DNA from: Lentinus brumalis
Lineage: Eukaryota > Basidiomycota > Agaricomycetes > Polyporales > Polyporaceae
NCBI GenBank assembly: GCA_001792895.1
Contig: MARA01000014.1
Coordinates: 558,001-622,000, forward strand
Direction: 5' to 3'
Length of the DNA: 64,000 nucleotides
Shown here one piece after another: positions 1 through 12,012 of the stretch (its first letter is position 1; each line of letters begins with the position of its first letter). The position numbers were made by a program, and so were the translations under genes. The notes under the pieces were generated by a model, which saw nothing but the letters and a program-made list of their open reading frames with translations, was not told the DNA's origin and searched no databases.

Positions 1-458
1 ATCGAGTCGGCGGTGACGGCCATGTGCCCGATGCCGGGGGCGGTGATGGTGAAGGGGACGTGCCCGCCGCTCTGTGCGGGCTTGCTGGTGACGACGTCGA
101 TCTTGTCGGGGAAGAAGTCGTACTTGAAGGCGGCCAGCGGGGCTGGGGAGAAGGACGAGCGCGAGGTGCGGCTGAGCGACGCAGACACGGACTCTGCGCT
201 CGGCACGGCGTTGAGGGTATGGTTGCGGGAGGAGAGGGTATCTGCGGGGGTCGGTGGTCGTTGCAGATACTGCGTTGGGCCGACTCCAGTGCCCGAGGGT
301 GTGTACGAGACGTGGACGTAGTTGCCACGTTCCTTCGCATGCTTGACCCAGCAAAAGATGACCGCGAGAGTCCCGCCGTCCTCGAGCTGTGTACGGGTGT
401 AGTATCCCTCAAACTTGCGAGACTTGTGGGGTGCGAAATGGTCACGCTGGAAGAACAT
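1..458 (-). CDS. Tocopherol-cyclase-like protein, copy 1 (N-terminal part, runs off window edge)
   Basis: This is the N-terminal 152 codons of a gene whose complete paralogue lies at 7033-8349. The start at 456-458 matches the start of the complete copy, and the frame stays open to base 1. It includes the segment KFEGYYTRTQLEDGG, which resembles the FEGWY region of tocopherol-cyclase-like proteins. Against the other copy I see four differences inside this coding segment (279, 354, 375, 444). All are transitions at third codon positions and silent. Upstream of the start the copies differ much more. The 3' part lies outside the window, so intactness cannot be judged. The function is inferred only from the paralogue; a lipid-cyclase or lipid-binding role is not shown. 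Confidence 0.65.
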   Translation of the reverse strand, partial: MFFQRDHFAPHKSRKFEGYYTRTQLEDGGTLAVIFCWVKHAKERGNYVHVSYTPSGTGVGPTQYLQRPPTPADTLSSRNHTLNAVPSAESVSASLSRTSRSSFSPAPLAAFKYDFFPDKIDVVTSKPAQSGGHVPFTITAPGIGHMAVTADS

Positions 459-705
459 GTTGTAAGGAGTGTCTGCAGGACAAGTCGTCCTGTTTGAGCT
501 GCCAAGTCTTCGTGTAAGCCAGGTTGGGCTATCCTCCGAAGAGACTCACGTAGGTGTGTAGAATGCGAAAGAGCGACATGCAGTGGGGATGGACGTGGCG
601 CACGAGCGGGTCGGTATAAGACTGCGGTGAGAGACTCTGCGCCCGCTTCGATGACGACATCCATGCTCGCCCAAACAGGAAGCCGGACTTCCCAATCAAG
701 TAGCA
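1..705. repeat. Segmental duplicate of 7892-8645
   Basis: Base 1 aligns with 7892 (offset 7891). Identity is very high through the coding start at 458, then drops, with substitutions and small indels, up to about 705/8645. On the minus strand both copies have a GTGAGT donor at about 543-548/8434-8439 and a polypyrimidine-CTGCAG acceptor just before the start codon. An upstream exon or 5'UTR intron is therefore likely. A two-base indel in that upstream exon argues it is untranslated in at least one copy. Confidence 0.85.
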
Positions 706-3700
706 GCCCCTGCGGCCTTTGCCGAGGGCAGCTTCGCTCTCGACGCTCGTCTCTCGTCTGGACTTGTCTCCCTCCTCTGCTGTCTTCTGCTCGCACTCGC
801 CGTCTCCGCCCACCTGTTTGCCTCTGTTAGCCGTCCCTCCTCCGAGCTCAGCTCCCTCTGCGTCGCCCCTCAACACGGCAAGCTGCAAGAGCCAGGACCT
901 CGCTCGACCTCTCTCCGCTGCAACGGCCTCTCTCCGCGCACCGCTTGAGCACTCGCCCACAGCACCTGCATGACCCTCTCTCCGCCTCTTTCTACGTCTA
1001 TCCGCCGCAACGCCCAAGTCCAGTCCGGAGGATGGTGTATGCACAGAGGTGCGAGGGTGGCAGAGGAAATCAGTCTCAAGGTGCGTGCTCGCCGTATGCA
1101 TCTCCTAGTGCTATCCTCCCGCGAGTCACCAACACGCATACGGCCTCCCTGTTGCTCGCAGCAGCTACCTCAGCCCCTCTCACTCCCAGCGACACCAGCG
1201 CAAGTGTATCAGTCCAGCCAGGCTGCGACCGCGTCAACATAACCGCGTCCTCCGCCTGTGCCAACATGCCCTCCGTCTTGCATCTTCCAGCGAACTGCGC
1301 ATCTCGCACCTTGCTTGATGGGCGATCCGACGAGTTGGTTCAGTGTTGAAGGTTCGATTAAGCCGAGGTAAGTATCCACAATCTCCTATCTACCAACTGT
1401 GTTTGAGAAGACATTTACGCTCAACAGAACCCCTTGGACGTCCCCGCCCATCCTGCCGACCGCCGTTCGCCCGTAGTGCCCCGCACTTATCCCATTCACT
1501 ACCTATTTCCTCTCGCCCTTCGTCCCTGTCGACCGGATGCTACGTCAAGGCTCCGCAAGCAGCACGAACGTCATGCAGCGAGAGATCAGACGCCGCATGC
1601 TGCGCCGCATAACAGCGCGTCGTCCGCCCACTCGAAGTACATCGGCTCTGCGAAGGTGCCCGCTTCGAGCCCTAGCTTGGAAGTATCTAGGGCCGCACGA
1701 GCCCTCGGCCGGGCTGCTCCAGTCCGCCTCGATCCGGTGCGAGTCAATCTGCTCGAAGCAGCACCCGTAATGACCACGGCTGCAGGCAACAGCCTCGCAA
1801 AATCTCAGCTTTACAACCTGGAACCGCGCCGACCCTCGTGCCCGGGGTCTGGAGAGCACGGACGGGAACATATACTACGGAAACCCACTTGTGCGTAAGC
1901 TCTAGCTACGGCCCTCGAATATATCTCCGTCCCCACTTTGAGCGCGACCCTGCGAGTGCGAACATGTAGTCAGCGCGAGGCGAGTGCGCGCGAACAACTA
2001 GCGCTACTCACCGGTCTTCACAGGTGCGCTGTTTCAGAAGGGATGTCGGACGCCCCTCTGCGGTGGTAGCGATGTAACGTGAGCTTCAGAACTCGCTCGC
2101 GCAACAGCTCTGGGACTCACTTACATATCACGTCTCCGCTCGCAGGCTACCGCATGCGCTGTCCCAAGACCTGTTCGAAGTTCTCGTGAGCGATCTACAG
2201 AGGGCACACGGAAAGCAAGACGACGTACCCGTGGCGACTCGGTGACGCTAGCGAGGGCGATGGTGAGTCCCGGGACGCTGCTGCCAGGGAGAACGCCAAT
2301 GCCCACCGTGTTGTAGTTGATCAAGGCGTACAGGCTCGCGTTGTGGCTGCTCGATACAAGAAGCGCGACCTGGGAGAAGAGAAGCGTGCTCTGGCGGTCA
2401 GCGACAGAGCCTCGCACGGCGCGGCATGCAGGAGCAGGATTGCAGGAGCAAGATATCGCGACTCACAGAGACGTGTTGCGTCGAGCTTCAAGGGAACGCG
2501 GGCGGCACGAGCTGGAGATGGGACATCGAGGTGAGTCTTGCTGTGCTGCGGATGGGAGTGCGTCGACGCGTAGCGCAGGCAGGACCGGCTTATAGCCCCG
2601 TTCCTTGTCTCGGTGATGCCCCGAGCAGGACACGGACGCGGGCGAGCGGCGTCGGCACGGGCTTGATTGCAGGCTTGCACCTCGCGTCCCGAACACCGTT
2701 CGTCGGTGCTTCCATGGCATCTTCGAACACCTTCCTGCTTCCGGTCATCCCGCACGCACCCCGGTCTCGCCGAGGTTCAAGAATCAGCGGCGATTCTGGT
2801 GCAATGGCTGCCCGACTTGGGAGCCTGCAGGCATACTTCATGCAGCCCGATGCAGCCCCCAGCGCGGCCGCGTCCTTCACGGTCTAATGTCGCGACCGCA
2901 GACTTGGCCGCGCGATCGTGACAGCGTGCGGCGTTGCTTCATGATTGCTCGAGTGCGTCATACCCGGGAGATGTCAGAATTCGTGCATCCACAGCCTAAG
3001 TCGGCCTGCGCCGTCTTGAGAGTGCGTCGCAGGGCTGGTCGTGTGCCGGTTGTACTTGGGAAGACTGGTTCGACGAGGACGTGCCGCTGAACAGGTGCGT
3101 GTGGCTCTCAGCGGTGCGACCAGAGTCCTCGGCATTTCGCTGTGTCTCACGGTGTGTCCGATTGTCACCGAGGTGAGCACCCGACAGCGAACATTCTCTG
3201 TGCAGACGATGCTGACAGTGATTCGGGGCCCTCCATTGCAGCTCGAAGCCTCGGGACTGTGGATGAAACGCACGCCGCTGTCCGGGAGCGAGCTTGTTGC
3301 TGTTCGTGCTGTCACGGCCGCCGTCGTCTGCACCTGGGGACTTGAACGCAGATAATTCGATTTTGGAGAGAGACCCTCGCAGCTTGTCTGGGAGATGCTT
3401 CGAAACCGAGGTGCAGATGCAGAACAGTCGGTACGTGCTTGCTGGTATCGGCGATTTGCATATTATTCAGATCTTGCGCCGCCGCAGTTGCTGCAGCCTG
3501 CACGTTCCCGCCCTGTCCGGGTGGCGATCGGAAGAGGCGACACACCGTGACGCTTGACGGCGCCGGGAAGCTGGGAGCTGCCTCGGCTGCAACATTCCTC
3601 GCGCAGCACCGCCGCGTGCAGTCCGGCGATGGAAGAAGATGGTATGTTGTACGGTCGCTGTTTGTCCGCACTTCGCAGAACTCAGGTGTGGCCCGCAGCT

Positions 3701-6655
3701 TCCAACGATTGCAGATACTGTTTCCCGTGCCGTCTGCACAACGGCTACCGTACGGCGACGGCAACAGCGACGGCGATTTCAGGTTGCAGGCGAACATGCG
3801 CTCCGACAGAGCTGTCTCACGGCGCAGCGTACTTGGGAGATCGCATCGAAGACAGAGGGGTCAGGGAAGTCCCGCGGCGCCCGCCGGGAGGCTGCGAATG
3901 GTGAAGCCTCGCCGAGATTAACCCCGCAGTTTGGATTCTCCTGGGATGTCTCCCGGCCATTCCGTGGCCCACGCTGTTGTCCAGGTATCTGCGGATTGCA
4001 GAGACCGCCGTAGAGCGACAGATTGTGCAATGAGCAGAAGCCCGCTCTCACCTTTGGCTGACTACACAGGTACGGCCATTTCAGTGCTGCAACGACAGCG
4101 CACGGACACTCCCGGACGGTGACCGAAGCGAAAGCGGTGACAGGACGGCACAACACCAGGACCAACCTTCGTGGACACGGCACTGCCGATCTCGTCCTGA
4201 ACATTCAATTCGTGCCGGTATGCAATTTCTCTCGTTCTGATGCCGTCGTGTTTCAGCTGCTGACAGCAGTCCGAATTTGCTTGCTATGGCAGGGATGACG
4301 AAGGCTGTAACGCGCAATTCTCGACCCGGGAGCTCTGCAGACCGCAGCTGCTCGGGCTTCAAGCTGCAGACGAGGGTGCCGTTCCGTAACGCGAGGACGT
4401 TGAGATTCCCTTCCGTCAGAAGCAAGAAGGAAGAGTGTGGTTGTCTCCAGGAGGTGCAGAACAAGGGTTCCGGCCGCATCTTCACAGCAACTCGGGACTG
4501 TCTCACGCATTGCGCACGGACACGACGCTACCGAGTTCATTCTGGGAAATTCAAGGTGGTACGTCAGCTTCACACCTTACTCGCCTCCTGGCACTGCGTA
4601 CCGTATACTGATACTTACATTCCATGTGCGATAGACGTCGTGCGCCCCGTGCATCTGCTGTGGTGGCTCGAGCCGCGGAGACAATGTTGCGACTTAGCGA
4701 TGTGGGTACAGAACATTGTCCATGAGTATATTGCCACCGTGCTCCAAAATGACTCACCATATCTATCAGGACCCGGGCCAACCTGTGGCTCGCCCGTCCG
4801 AGACCCTGTGACGCGTCCGGGAGACTTGCTGGGAAGCGACTTCCGACCCAATTGAGTGACCTCCAGTCTCACCGGCATCGCCACTGCTCCGGATCTGATT
4901 TTGTCTCCCTGGGTCCTCGCTTGCTCGTCATGATTATACCATCCCTCCGAGTTGCGAAGTCTGGGGGCTGTATGAGGTATGTAAGTCATGCTCTGAGCTG
5001 CTTATTCTGCACAAAGCTCACAATTCGGTCGGTATATCGATCAGCCTGTGGCCCAATATTGACAACAATACCTGCTGTCGCCCGAGAATGGCACGGAGAA
5101 TGGATCGGATTGCGGCCGTTGCCGCCCTTCGACTACTACTTGTATTGCTGCTCTCCCTGGGAGTTACGACTTCTCCTCCCCCGCCTCCAACCTCAAGCCC
5201 ACGACGAACCTCCGCTAACGACCTCATGCTCGTCGCCCCCCCGCACAGACATCGGCTTCGTCTCCCGGCCGCCCCTTGCGCTACCAACTCTCCCGGACGA
5301 CGGCCTCTCAGACCAGGTTGCGCACACTCGACCGGCTCGAGACGTCACGTCACTGGCAGGGCAATTGGTGCGTTCCTCTCCATCCGACCGCTGTCTCGTT
5401 TCACTGACACATTCTCAGCTGGCAATCGTCAAAGACGCACTGCGATCTGACCGCTCAACACGACGTGTCCATTCGCGGCGTTCCAACACGGTTTCTTCCC
5501 ATCGCCCGTCGCCCGTCGCCTTTCCCAGACACATGCGGATGCACTGCATCCGTTCTACTCGGGCTCTACCGCACCACGCCAAAGCCCTGCAACTCGCTCC
5601 CAGGTCCTCGGAGCGCGACGAGTAGGACCTCCTGGGCAGACATGTGAGAGTTGCAGACCTCTCCCGGGCTGCGCCAGAGCCTTCCCGAAGTCTGAGTCGT
5701 CACGGTGCCCGCTGCGCGTTGAAGCTCGGTGTGAGTGCTCTATGTTTGTCCTCACCCTCCTTGACTCATCTGCATATCAATCAGCTCAGACTCCTCGCCG
5801 TCACTGGCAGCCTCGACATCGACCGGAGACCGACTCGCCTGTCCATCAGCGCCGTCTCCTGCCTGATAGCGACGTGTTGACATGTCTGGACGACTACATG
5901 TCGTGATATCACGGTGTGTCGTCCTGTCTGCTCTCTTGTATGCCCTCCTCCCATGTCCTCGTGTGCTATCGTCGCGGAACGTCGCTCCCGGCGGCATGAC
6001 GGCAGTTTCGACATGGCTCCCGAGCATGTCTCCCTCTACATCTCAAGACGTCCCGGGCTCCTCCCCGACGCGCGCACAGCACACTGTTTGAGAGGGAGCG
6101 GCCAACCTTGGCGAGCTAACAGCGCTGCTTCTAGCCCATCTACACGGCGCTCGGCATTTTGCAGCTTGATACGCACCCGATTCGGCCCAGTATCCGCAAG
6201 TCCGCGGTCTCCAAGTCCTTCCAGACCACCGTCAGCGCCGCGCTGCGATCCAGCATGTTGTGCTGCCTCTGGAGCGCTGGAACTCCGTCAGGAACCTCTG
6301 GAGCGTGAAGGAGACTGGCAGGATACCTTTTAGCGAGCACGGGAGACTCGAGAGCGAGCAGACGAGTCGGCGTGTCCTGGAGGCCGCTTTTGGTAACGTA
6401 AGCGCTCATACGTGCGGGAGGTCCTTGCTCGTCCACATTTCCGGACGTTCGTTCATGTAGTGTAGCGTGTACGACGTGCATGGTATTCTCCCTTGTAGTA
6501 GACACATGAAATGACTAGAATTTGCGTCCTCGCTGTAGGAAATCTCCATGAAACCTCCAGCCTGAGTACCAACTCCCAGCTGCCTCCTCGTCCTTCTGCA
6601 CCCAGTATCTACCCAGTATGCGTACACCACTCTTCTCAGTAATATAAGCACAGGC
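706..6655. other. Long stretch without a recognisable gene
   Basis: Open frames here are short and overlap on both strands, and I recognise no family. There are scattered splice-like signals, for example a GTAAGT at 1363. One minus-strand frame at 2121-2417 has a plausible hydrophobic, protein-like stretch (ALLVSSSHNASLYALINYN) that could be an exon of an unknown or decayed gene. Nothing else can be supported. Confidence 0.5.
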
Positions 6656-6656
6656 T

Positions 6657-6782
6657 TGCTATAAACACGACCCTGCTATAAACACGACTCCGACTCTGCT
6701 ATGAACAAGACTGCTATGAACACGACTACACGACTGCGTTTGCTATGAACACAACTACACGACTCTGCTATGAACAAGACTG
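6657..6782. repeat. Degenerate tandem repeat, TGCTATRAACA core
   Basis: Six copies of a TGCTAT(A/G)AACA core are spaced by variable ACGACT-type spacers. It lies between the unassigned region and the 3' end of the tocopherol-cyclase-like gene. The irregular spacers and the lack of conserved full-length repeats rule out a CRISPR-like reading. Confidence 0.75.
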
Positions 6783-7032
6783 AGGCACGCGATTGATCTG
6801 GGAGATGCGCACCTTATCCGTCCAGCAACATTCATCCAGATTGTGAGTCTGGTTCCGACTTCTCGACGCGTTGACCATGCTGAACATAGTGACTGGTATC
6901 GTATTAGGAACTCAGTAAACACAGCCTACGTACAGTATCGCAAAACATGGAACAGAATGGCATGACGATGGGCCCGGCTCACCATATACTATGTACGGAG
7001 GAACTTGGACAATCAGCATCGCGGTCTCGGAC

Positions 7033-8349
7033 TCACTCACTAGCATCGACCTTACGGTAGAACGACCCCCCAAACTCCAGCGCGCCACACTGCACGGCAC
7101 CGACCTGCCCAAGCACGCACTCCTCCACGACCGTCCACTTCCCTCCCGGCCACCTCCGCGTCGAAGCTCTGACGTGCACTTTCGCCCGGAAGCTCTCGTG
7201 CGCGAAGCCCGGCTCGTGTCCTCCCCGCAGCGGCGCGGCCATGTCCATGAAGGTATCCGGGGACGCCTCGATCACAACGTCGAGCTTCCTCCTCCAGTTG
7301 GAGACTCTCAGCTCGACCTCGCCCTGACGACTGTCGTGCCTCACCCGCAGGAATGGCGAGAAGCGGCCAAGCGCGACCGCATACGGCGGGCGGAAGTCCC
7401 ACTGACATTCCTGTGAGCGGTACCCGACAAGGTACGCCTGCACGCCGGGGAACGCCTTTCCTCCGGCGATGCAGAATGTCCGCTCGCTATGGTCCTCTGT
7501 GTCCTCGTCCTGGCTCCGCCTCCACCTCTGCTGGCTGCTGCCTTTGCCGAACTCCCCGTTGAGGCCCCACGGATCTCCGCCGCCGGCCTCGGACGCGGAG
7601 AAGGCCTGCGCCCATATCCATCCCCGCGGGAAGCTCCCGCCCCAGTTCTTCTCGACATGGGCACGGCCCTCGCCGTACGCCTTGCTCGCGATGAGCGCAC
7701 GGCCGTGCTCGACCGCGTATGTCGCGCGCGACCCTGTGGAACGGACGTGCCAGTTGAGCGGGAGGAGCCACGAGAGACGCATGATGCCGCCCATGGGCCC
7801 GGCGAGCGGAGACGCAGGGGACCAGAGCGTGTGTGCGTCGAGGACGAGGTGCACGCGGAGGTGCTTCTCGGGGACGATGATGGAGTACTCGATCGAGTCG
7901 GCGGTGACGGCCATGTGCCCGATGCCGGGGGCGGTGATGGTGAAGGGGACGTGCCCGCCGCTCTGTGCGGGCTTGCTGGTGACGACGTCGATCTTGTCGG
8001 GGAAGAAGTCGTACTTGAAGGCGGCCAGCGGGGCTGGGGAGAAGGACGAGCGCGAGGTGCGGCTGAGCGACGCAGACACGGACTCTGCGCTCGGCACGGC
8101 GTTGAGGGTATGGTTGCGGGAGGAGAGGGTATCTGCGGGGGTCGGTGGTCGTTGCAGATACTGCGTTGGACCGACTCCAGTGCCCGAGGGTGTGTACGAG
8201 ACGTGGACGTAGTTGCCACGTTCCTTCGCATGCTTGACCCAGCAGAAGATGACCGCGAGAGTCCCACCGTCCTCGAGCTGTGTACGGGTGTAGTATCCCT
8301 CAAACTTGCGAGACTTGTGGGGTGCGAAATGGTCGCGCTGGAAGAACAT
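7033..8349 (-). CDS. Tocopherol-cyclase-like protein (complete copy)
   Basis: A single-exon coding region of 438 residues. Near the N-terminus is KFEGYYTRTQLEDGG, comparable to the FEGWYFR motif of the tocopherol-cyclase-like family. Around residues 225-245 is the hallmark-like HVEKNWGGSFPRGWIWAQAF, matching the family's EKNWG-x-x-FP-x-x-W-x-W-x-Q pattern. A hydrophilic, charged insertion (SQQRWRRSQDEDTED) follows. No signal peptide or membrane segment is evident. The start was chosen at the first ATG after a likely acceptor; an upstream exon at about 8441-8620 may be UTR or add residues. Plant VTE1 cyclises phytylquinols. Fungi are not known for tocopherol synthesis, so the substrate is unknown and a lipocalin-like lipid-binding role is equally possible. 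A near-identical partial copy occurs at 1-458. Confidence 0.6.
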   Translation of the reverse strand: MFFQRDHFAPHKSRKFEGYYTRTQLEDGGTLAVIFCWVKHAKERGNYVHVSYTPSGTGVGPTQYLQRPPTPADTLSSRNHTLNAVPSAESVSASLSRTSRSSFSPAPLAAFKYDFFPDKIDVVTSKPAQSGGHVPFTITAPGIGHMAVTADSIEYSIIVPEKHLRVHLVLDAHTLWSPASPLAGPMGGIMRLSWLLPLNWHVRSTGSRATYAVEHGRALIASKAYGEGRAHVEKNWGGSFPRGWIWAQAFSASEAGGGDPWGLNGEFGKGSSQQRWRRSQDEDTEDHSERTFCIAGGKAFPGVQAYLVGYRSQECQWDFRPPYAVALGRFSPFLRVRHDSRQGEVELRVSNWRRKLDVVIEASPDTFMDMAAPLRGGHEPGFAHESFRAKVHVRASTRRWPGGKWTVVEECVLGQVGAVQCGALEFGGSFYRKVDASE

Positions 8350-8645
8350 GTTGTAAGGAGTGTCTGCAGGACAAGTCGTCCTGTTTAAGCTGCTAAGTCT
8401 TGGTGTAAGCTAGGTTGGGTTATCATCCGAAGAGACTCACGTAGGTGTGTAGAATGCGAAAGAGCGACAGGTAGTGGGGATGGAAGTGGCGCAGACGAGC
8501 GGGTTGGTATAAGACTGCGGTGAGAGACCTTCCCTGCACTCTGCTCCCGCTCCGATGACGAGATCCATGTGTTGTCGGCGCGAAACCTCGCCCAAACAAG
8601 AAGTCGGCGTTCCCGCTCAAGCTACAAGCCGAGTAGCAGCCCCGA

Positions 8646-9310
8646 CGTTACGTCCGCCGGCCACACAAGCCTCCTCGACGTACGAACTCCGATAAGTAGC
8701 TCCTGGTAGCCTTGACGACAGCTGGGGAATGGGCATTATGGTAACCTGTAGGAAGATACTGAGATTGTCATCCTCCGAGTCAGTGCGGTCGAAAGGGAAG
8801 GCTCTGGCTTCGCTGGTCGTCGCCCTTCAAACATGTCGAGATCCAAGGAACAAAGTTGCACCGTTTATATGCAAGAAACGGCGGCATGCATGAGTCGCAG
8901 CACATCGCGGCGAAACCGGGCAGGAACGGTTAGAAGCCGCGTGGCGGTGGGGACTCGGTTTCGCTTTTGCAGCTTCGCGCGCAACAGGTGGCAGCTGTCA
9001 TGGGCGATCCCTCGGTACGAGGTTCGCAGAAGCTCCCGGTAAGAGTACATTCCAACCTTGATATTGAAATACTGAGGCGATGTCAGAATTATCCTGAAAG
9101 AGAGGCAGACACCACGCACTGACATTGCTTTCCCTCTGGTGCTCGAGGGATAATATACAAACGAGAAACACAATTACTAGTGCTACAAGGGGGAGGCGCA
9201 TGGTCGAGCCTAGTTCTATTGATGGTGGTTACGCGAGGCATGCACGGACCTCGATGCGGGAAGGCGTGTTCAATGGGTCTACAATACCTTCATATTGACC
9301 TGGAGGGAGG
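8646..9310. other. Intergenic, nothing recognised
   Basis: No homologous coding segment is seen between the duplicated upstream region of the tocopherol-cyclase-like gene and the 3' end of the first DUF6533 gene. Confidence 0.5.
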
Positions 9311-11083
9311 CTAGCAAGAGTCATGGTTCGGCTCGTCAAACGAGCGCAGCCCGAGAGGGTCTGGACCCGCATGGCAGGGCGAGTCGAGACCCATGATGTT
9401 GAACATCACGCCCGTATCAAGGGTCAGACTGAGGCTTGAAGATCGCAAAGCCGCCTTGCGCAGGTTGAAGAGCACGCGCGAGAAGAGCGTGCTGTGGATG
9501 ACCCGAAGAGGCCTATGACAACAGAGTGTGCGTCAGGATACGCGCGACAGTAAGAGTCAAAGTCGGGCCTCACAGCTGCACGAGGGCGGACACTGCGACC
9601 TGTGATGAGATGCGGGATGAGCAAGGAGGAGGGTCCCAATGCAACAACATCTCCTCTCACCGGAGCAGCGATCATGCAAACCAAGTTGCCAATCGAGATG
9701 CCCAGCATGATGGCGTAGAAGAACAAGCCTGCATTCTTGTCGGTTTCTGCGCCACGCCACAAACGAGGACCACCGAACGTACCGTCACGATACATTGTTT
9801 TCATGACTGGTCCCGCTTTCGGACCACCAGCTGGGGTCAGCGTGTTAGCGATATCGAGCAGTTGACGGTGTGTCCTTAACTCACCCCGCATCTGAAGATG
9901 CCTAAGGATAGTCAAAGCTATAAGTGCTACATACAACATGAGCATTGAGTCGATACTGTAGGCAGGTGGTAGGTGGATACGTACTGGTTTCCATGATCAC
10001 GACCACAACGAAAAGAGTCCAGCCGTCCTTGTCGGAGATGCCGATGCTACAACCGGTGACCGCGATGAGGCCATCATCGGGATCTGGCACAGCAAGGGCA
10101 GCAAGGGATATGAGCGCCACGACCTACGAGAGGGGCGTAAGTGCGACTGACATCGGATAGACCGCATATAGTGCGACATGGTCGTCAGAACCACAACCTG
10201 CGCAAGTTCAGCTTGACGTTAGTACAGCCAGGTGCGGTCGCATGAGTGTTGAGACGCACCAAGGCGCCGCCCGTCACTAATGTCGTGATCGCGAGGACGA
10301 CCTTGTCAAAGTTCCATATCGCTAATGTTCGCACGATGATGATAGCTGCGTGAATGGTCGATCAGGCTCGCCACGTCTCTTCAAAGACCAACGACGTACT
10401 TTCAGATGCAAACAATCCGAGCATGAAGAAGCTCACGAGGGTGATCCAAAGGCCCCGGCATACCTGAGGTAAGCAAATATCGTATCTTTAGCCAGTCTGA
10501 CAATTTGCAGCATCGGCGCACCTCGGTGTGACGTGCGACCAGCACTACTGCGAGGCCGTCAGCTTCTCGGGCTTCTCGGAACAGGGCAGATAGCGAACGC
10601 TCACGGTATGTGGAAAGTGACGAGTCGACAAATGGAGAATAGCGGTTGATGAAGAAGATGATCTTCATGAATGTCAGATCCGACGGCCACATCAGTGCGA
10701 CCTGCCAGCAGCCGGTCTTGGATCAGTACAGTGTGCTCGCAGACCTGCTCAGAGCAGCTCAGTACCTCGTCGTCAAAGGTTGATGCGACATCCATGATCT
10801 ACCGCGAAATTGAGTCGTTCAATTTGGTGCCCTTGAAGGGGTATGTGAGAGCTCACCAAATACGTCAATGATACCACTGTAAGTATCGTCGAGTCGGATC
10901 AGCGATGACTGGACATGTGTATAATAGTCAACTGGACGAGACGTACAAGCAGCATCCTGGACTCGAGAAGAGCCCGACTTCAACACAATCACAATTTTGC
11001 AGAGACGAATCACGCACCTTGGTCAACTTCAGCATATACAGGTCCGAAATAGCATCACGGAGGAGCTCGGGGGTGTTCGACAT
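9311..11083 (-). CDS. DUF6533-type integral membrane protein, paralogue A
   Basis: A multi-exon gene read right to left. It starts MSNTPELLRDAISDLYMLKLTK at 11083, ending at a GTGCGT donor. Later exons encode WPSDLTFMKIIFFINRYSPFVDSSL (the DUF6533 signature, a transmembrane region), GCSIGISDKDGWTLFVVVVIMET, TMYRDGTFGGPRLW and GLFFYAIMLGISIGNLVCMIAAP. The last exon, FNLRKAALRSSSLSL, ends NHDSC-stop at 9311-9313. These pieces match paralogue B in order, which supports the model. The family has several membrane helices and is expanded in Agaricomycetes; its function is unknown. Exact exon edges between 9500 and 11000 are not fully resolved. Confidence 0.7.
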
Positions 11084-12012
11084 GCCGGACTAGTGAACTC
11101 GGCCAAGCATCGAGGACCGAGGACGTGTCTGTGAGAAGCTCCAACGTCTGGCAGCCCGGAGGAGCAATAGAAAAAACGAAAGCAAGAAGAGGCGACATAC
11201 TCGTTACTTGAGGCATCGGGAGCCATGGAATTTGAAAGGAGAGAGGATCCGGCGCCGCCGCTCGTCATCAGTGGGAACGATATCTCGCCGCCGCCGGGCG
11301 GCGGTGCTCTGCAGGCTACAAGTCTGAACGCCGAGCGCGCGGTGCTGCGGAATTCCGCGTACGCGTGGCGGGACCCCTGCCCCTGGGTCAAGCGTCTTCA
11401 GCGAATTCGTGATCGGTGTGGCATCGGAGGAGTCCTGGAGGAGGAGGAAGGTATTTTCAGGCGCCGACCAACGTGACGTGTGCCAGCCCACACCCTGGAA
11501 TGTGAATGCGGACGCACAGGTGGATGGTCGGGAGACGCATGGCACCCTCTGACAGCGGGGCGGGCAGGAGCGGCTCGTGGTGCGACGCCCCCGCCAGCGC
11601 GACGTCCTCGACACGAACGGATGGGGATGGGAATTGGAGAGGTCCTCACCGAGACAGGAGCCTTCCGAGGTGTTACGGACCTTACGGCAACTTTCCGGAG
11701 TGTCTCGGCTGCGCCCATATGCACGGAGAGACGGCGACCAATACGATTCTTCTGCTCATGTGAATAGTCAATGTACACGATTAGATCCTCTGCTGCTGAT
11801 ACCTGCCATGGCCCTAGTTGTGGCCGGACCCATGTAGCGAGGGGCAGGGGTGATGTATGATGTGGTACGATTCGAAGGGGATCCTCCTTTGATATCCGCA
11901 AATTGCAGCGCGACATTAAGGAGGTTGGATAACATGTGTGAGCAGGGGGTGGTCGCACAGACGCGTCCCACCGCTTCCGGCCGGCCGGAGGTGTCGTGCG
12001 GACCGCTGCAGC
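11084..12012. other. Intergenic between DUF6533 paralogues A and B
   Basis: No supported gene. Overlapping GC-rich frames on both strands around 11200-11960 look like shadows of one another, and none carries a recognisable motif. Confidence 0.5.

Noticed and set aside
4852..5625. 257-codon plus-strand frame as a gene
   Set aside because: No recognisable domain, low-complexity Ser/Arg/Pro composition, and competing frames on both strands.
6657..6782. CRISPR-like array
   Set aside because: Spacers are irregular and similar to each other, and the organism is clearly a fungus.
7489..8388. 299-codon plus-strand frame opposite the tocopherol-cyclase-like gene
   Set aside because: Differences between the two gene copies fall at silent third positions of the minus-strand frame, showing that the minus strand is the coding one.
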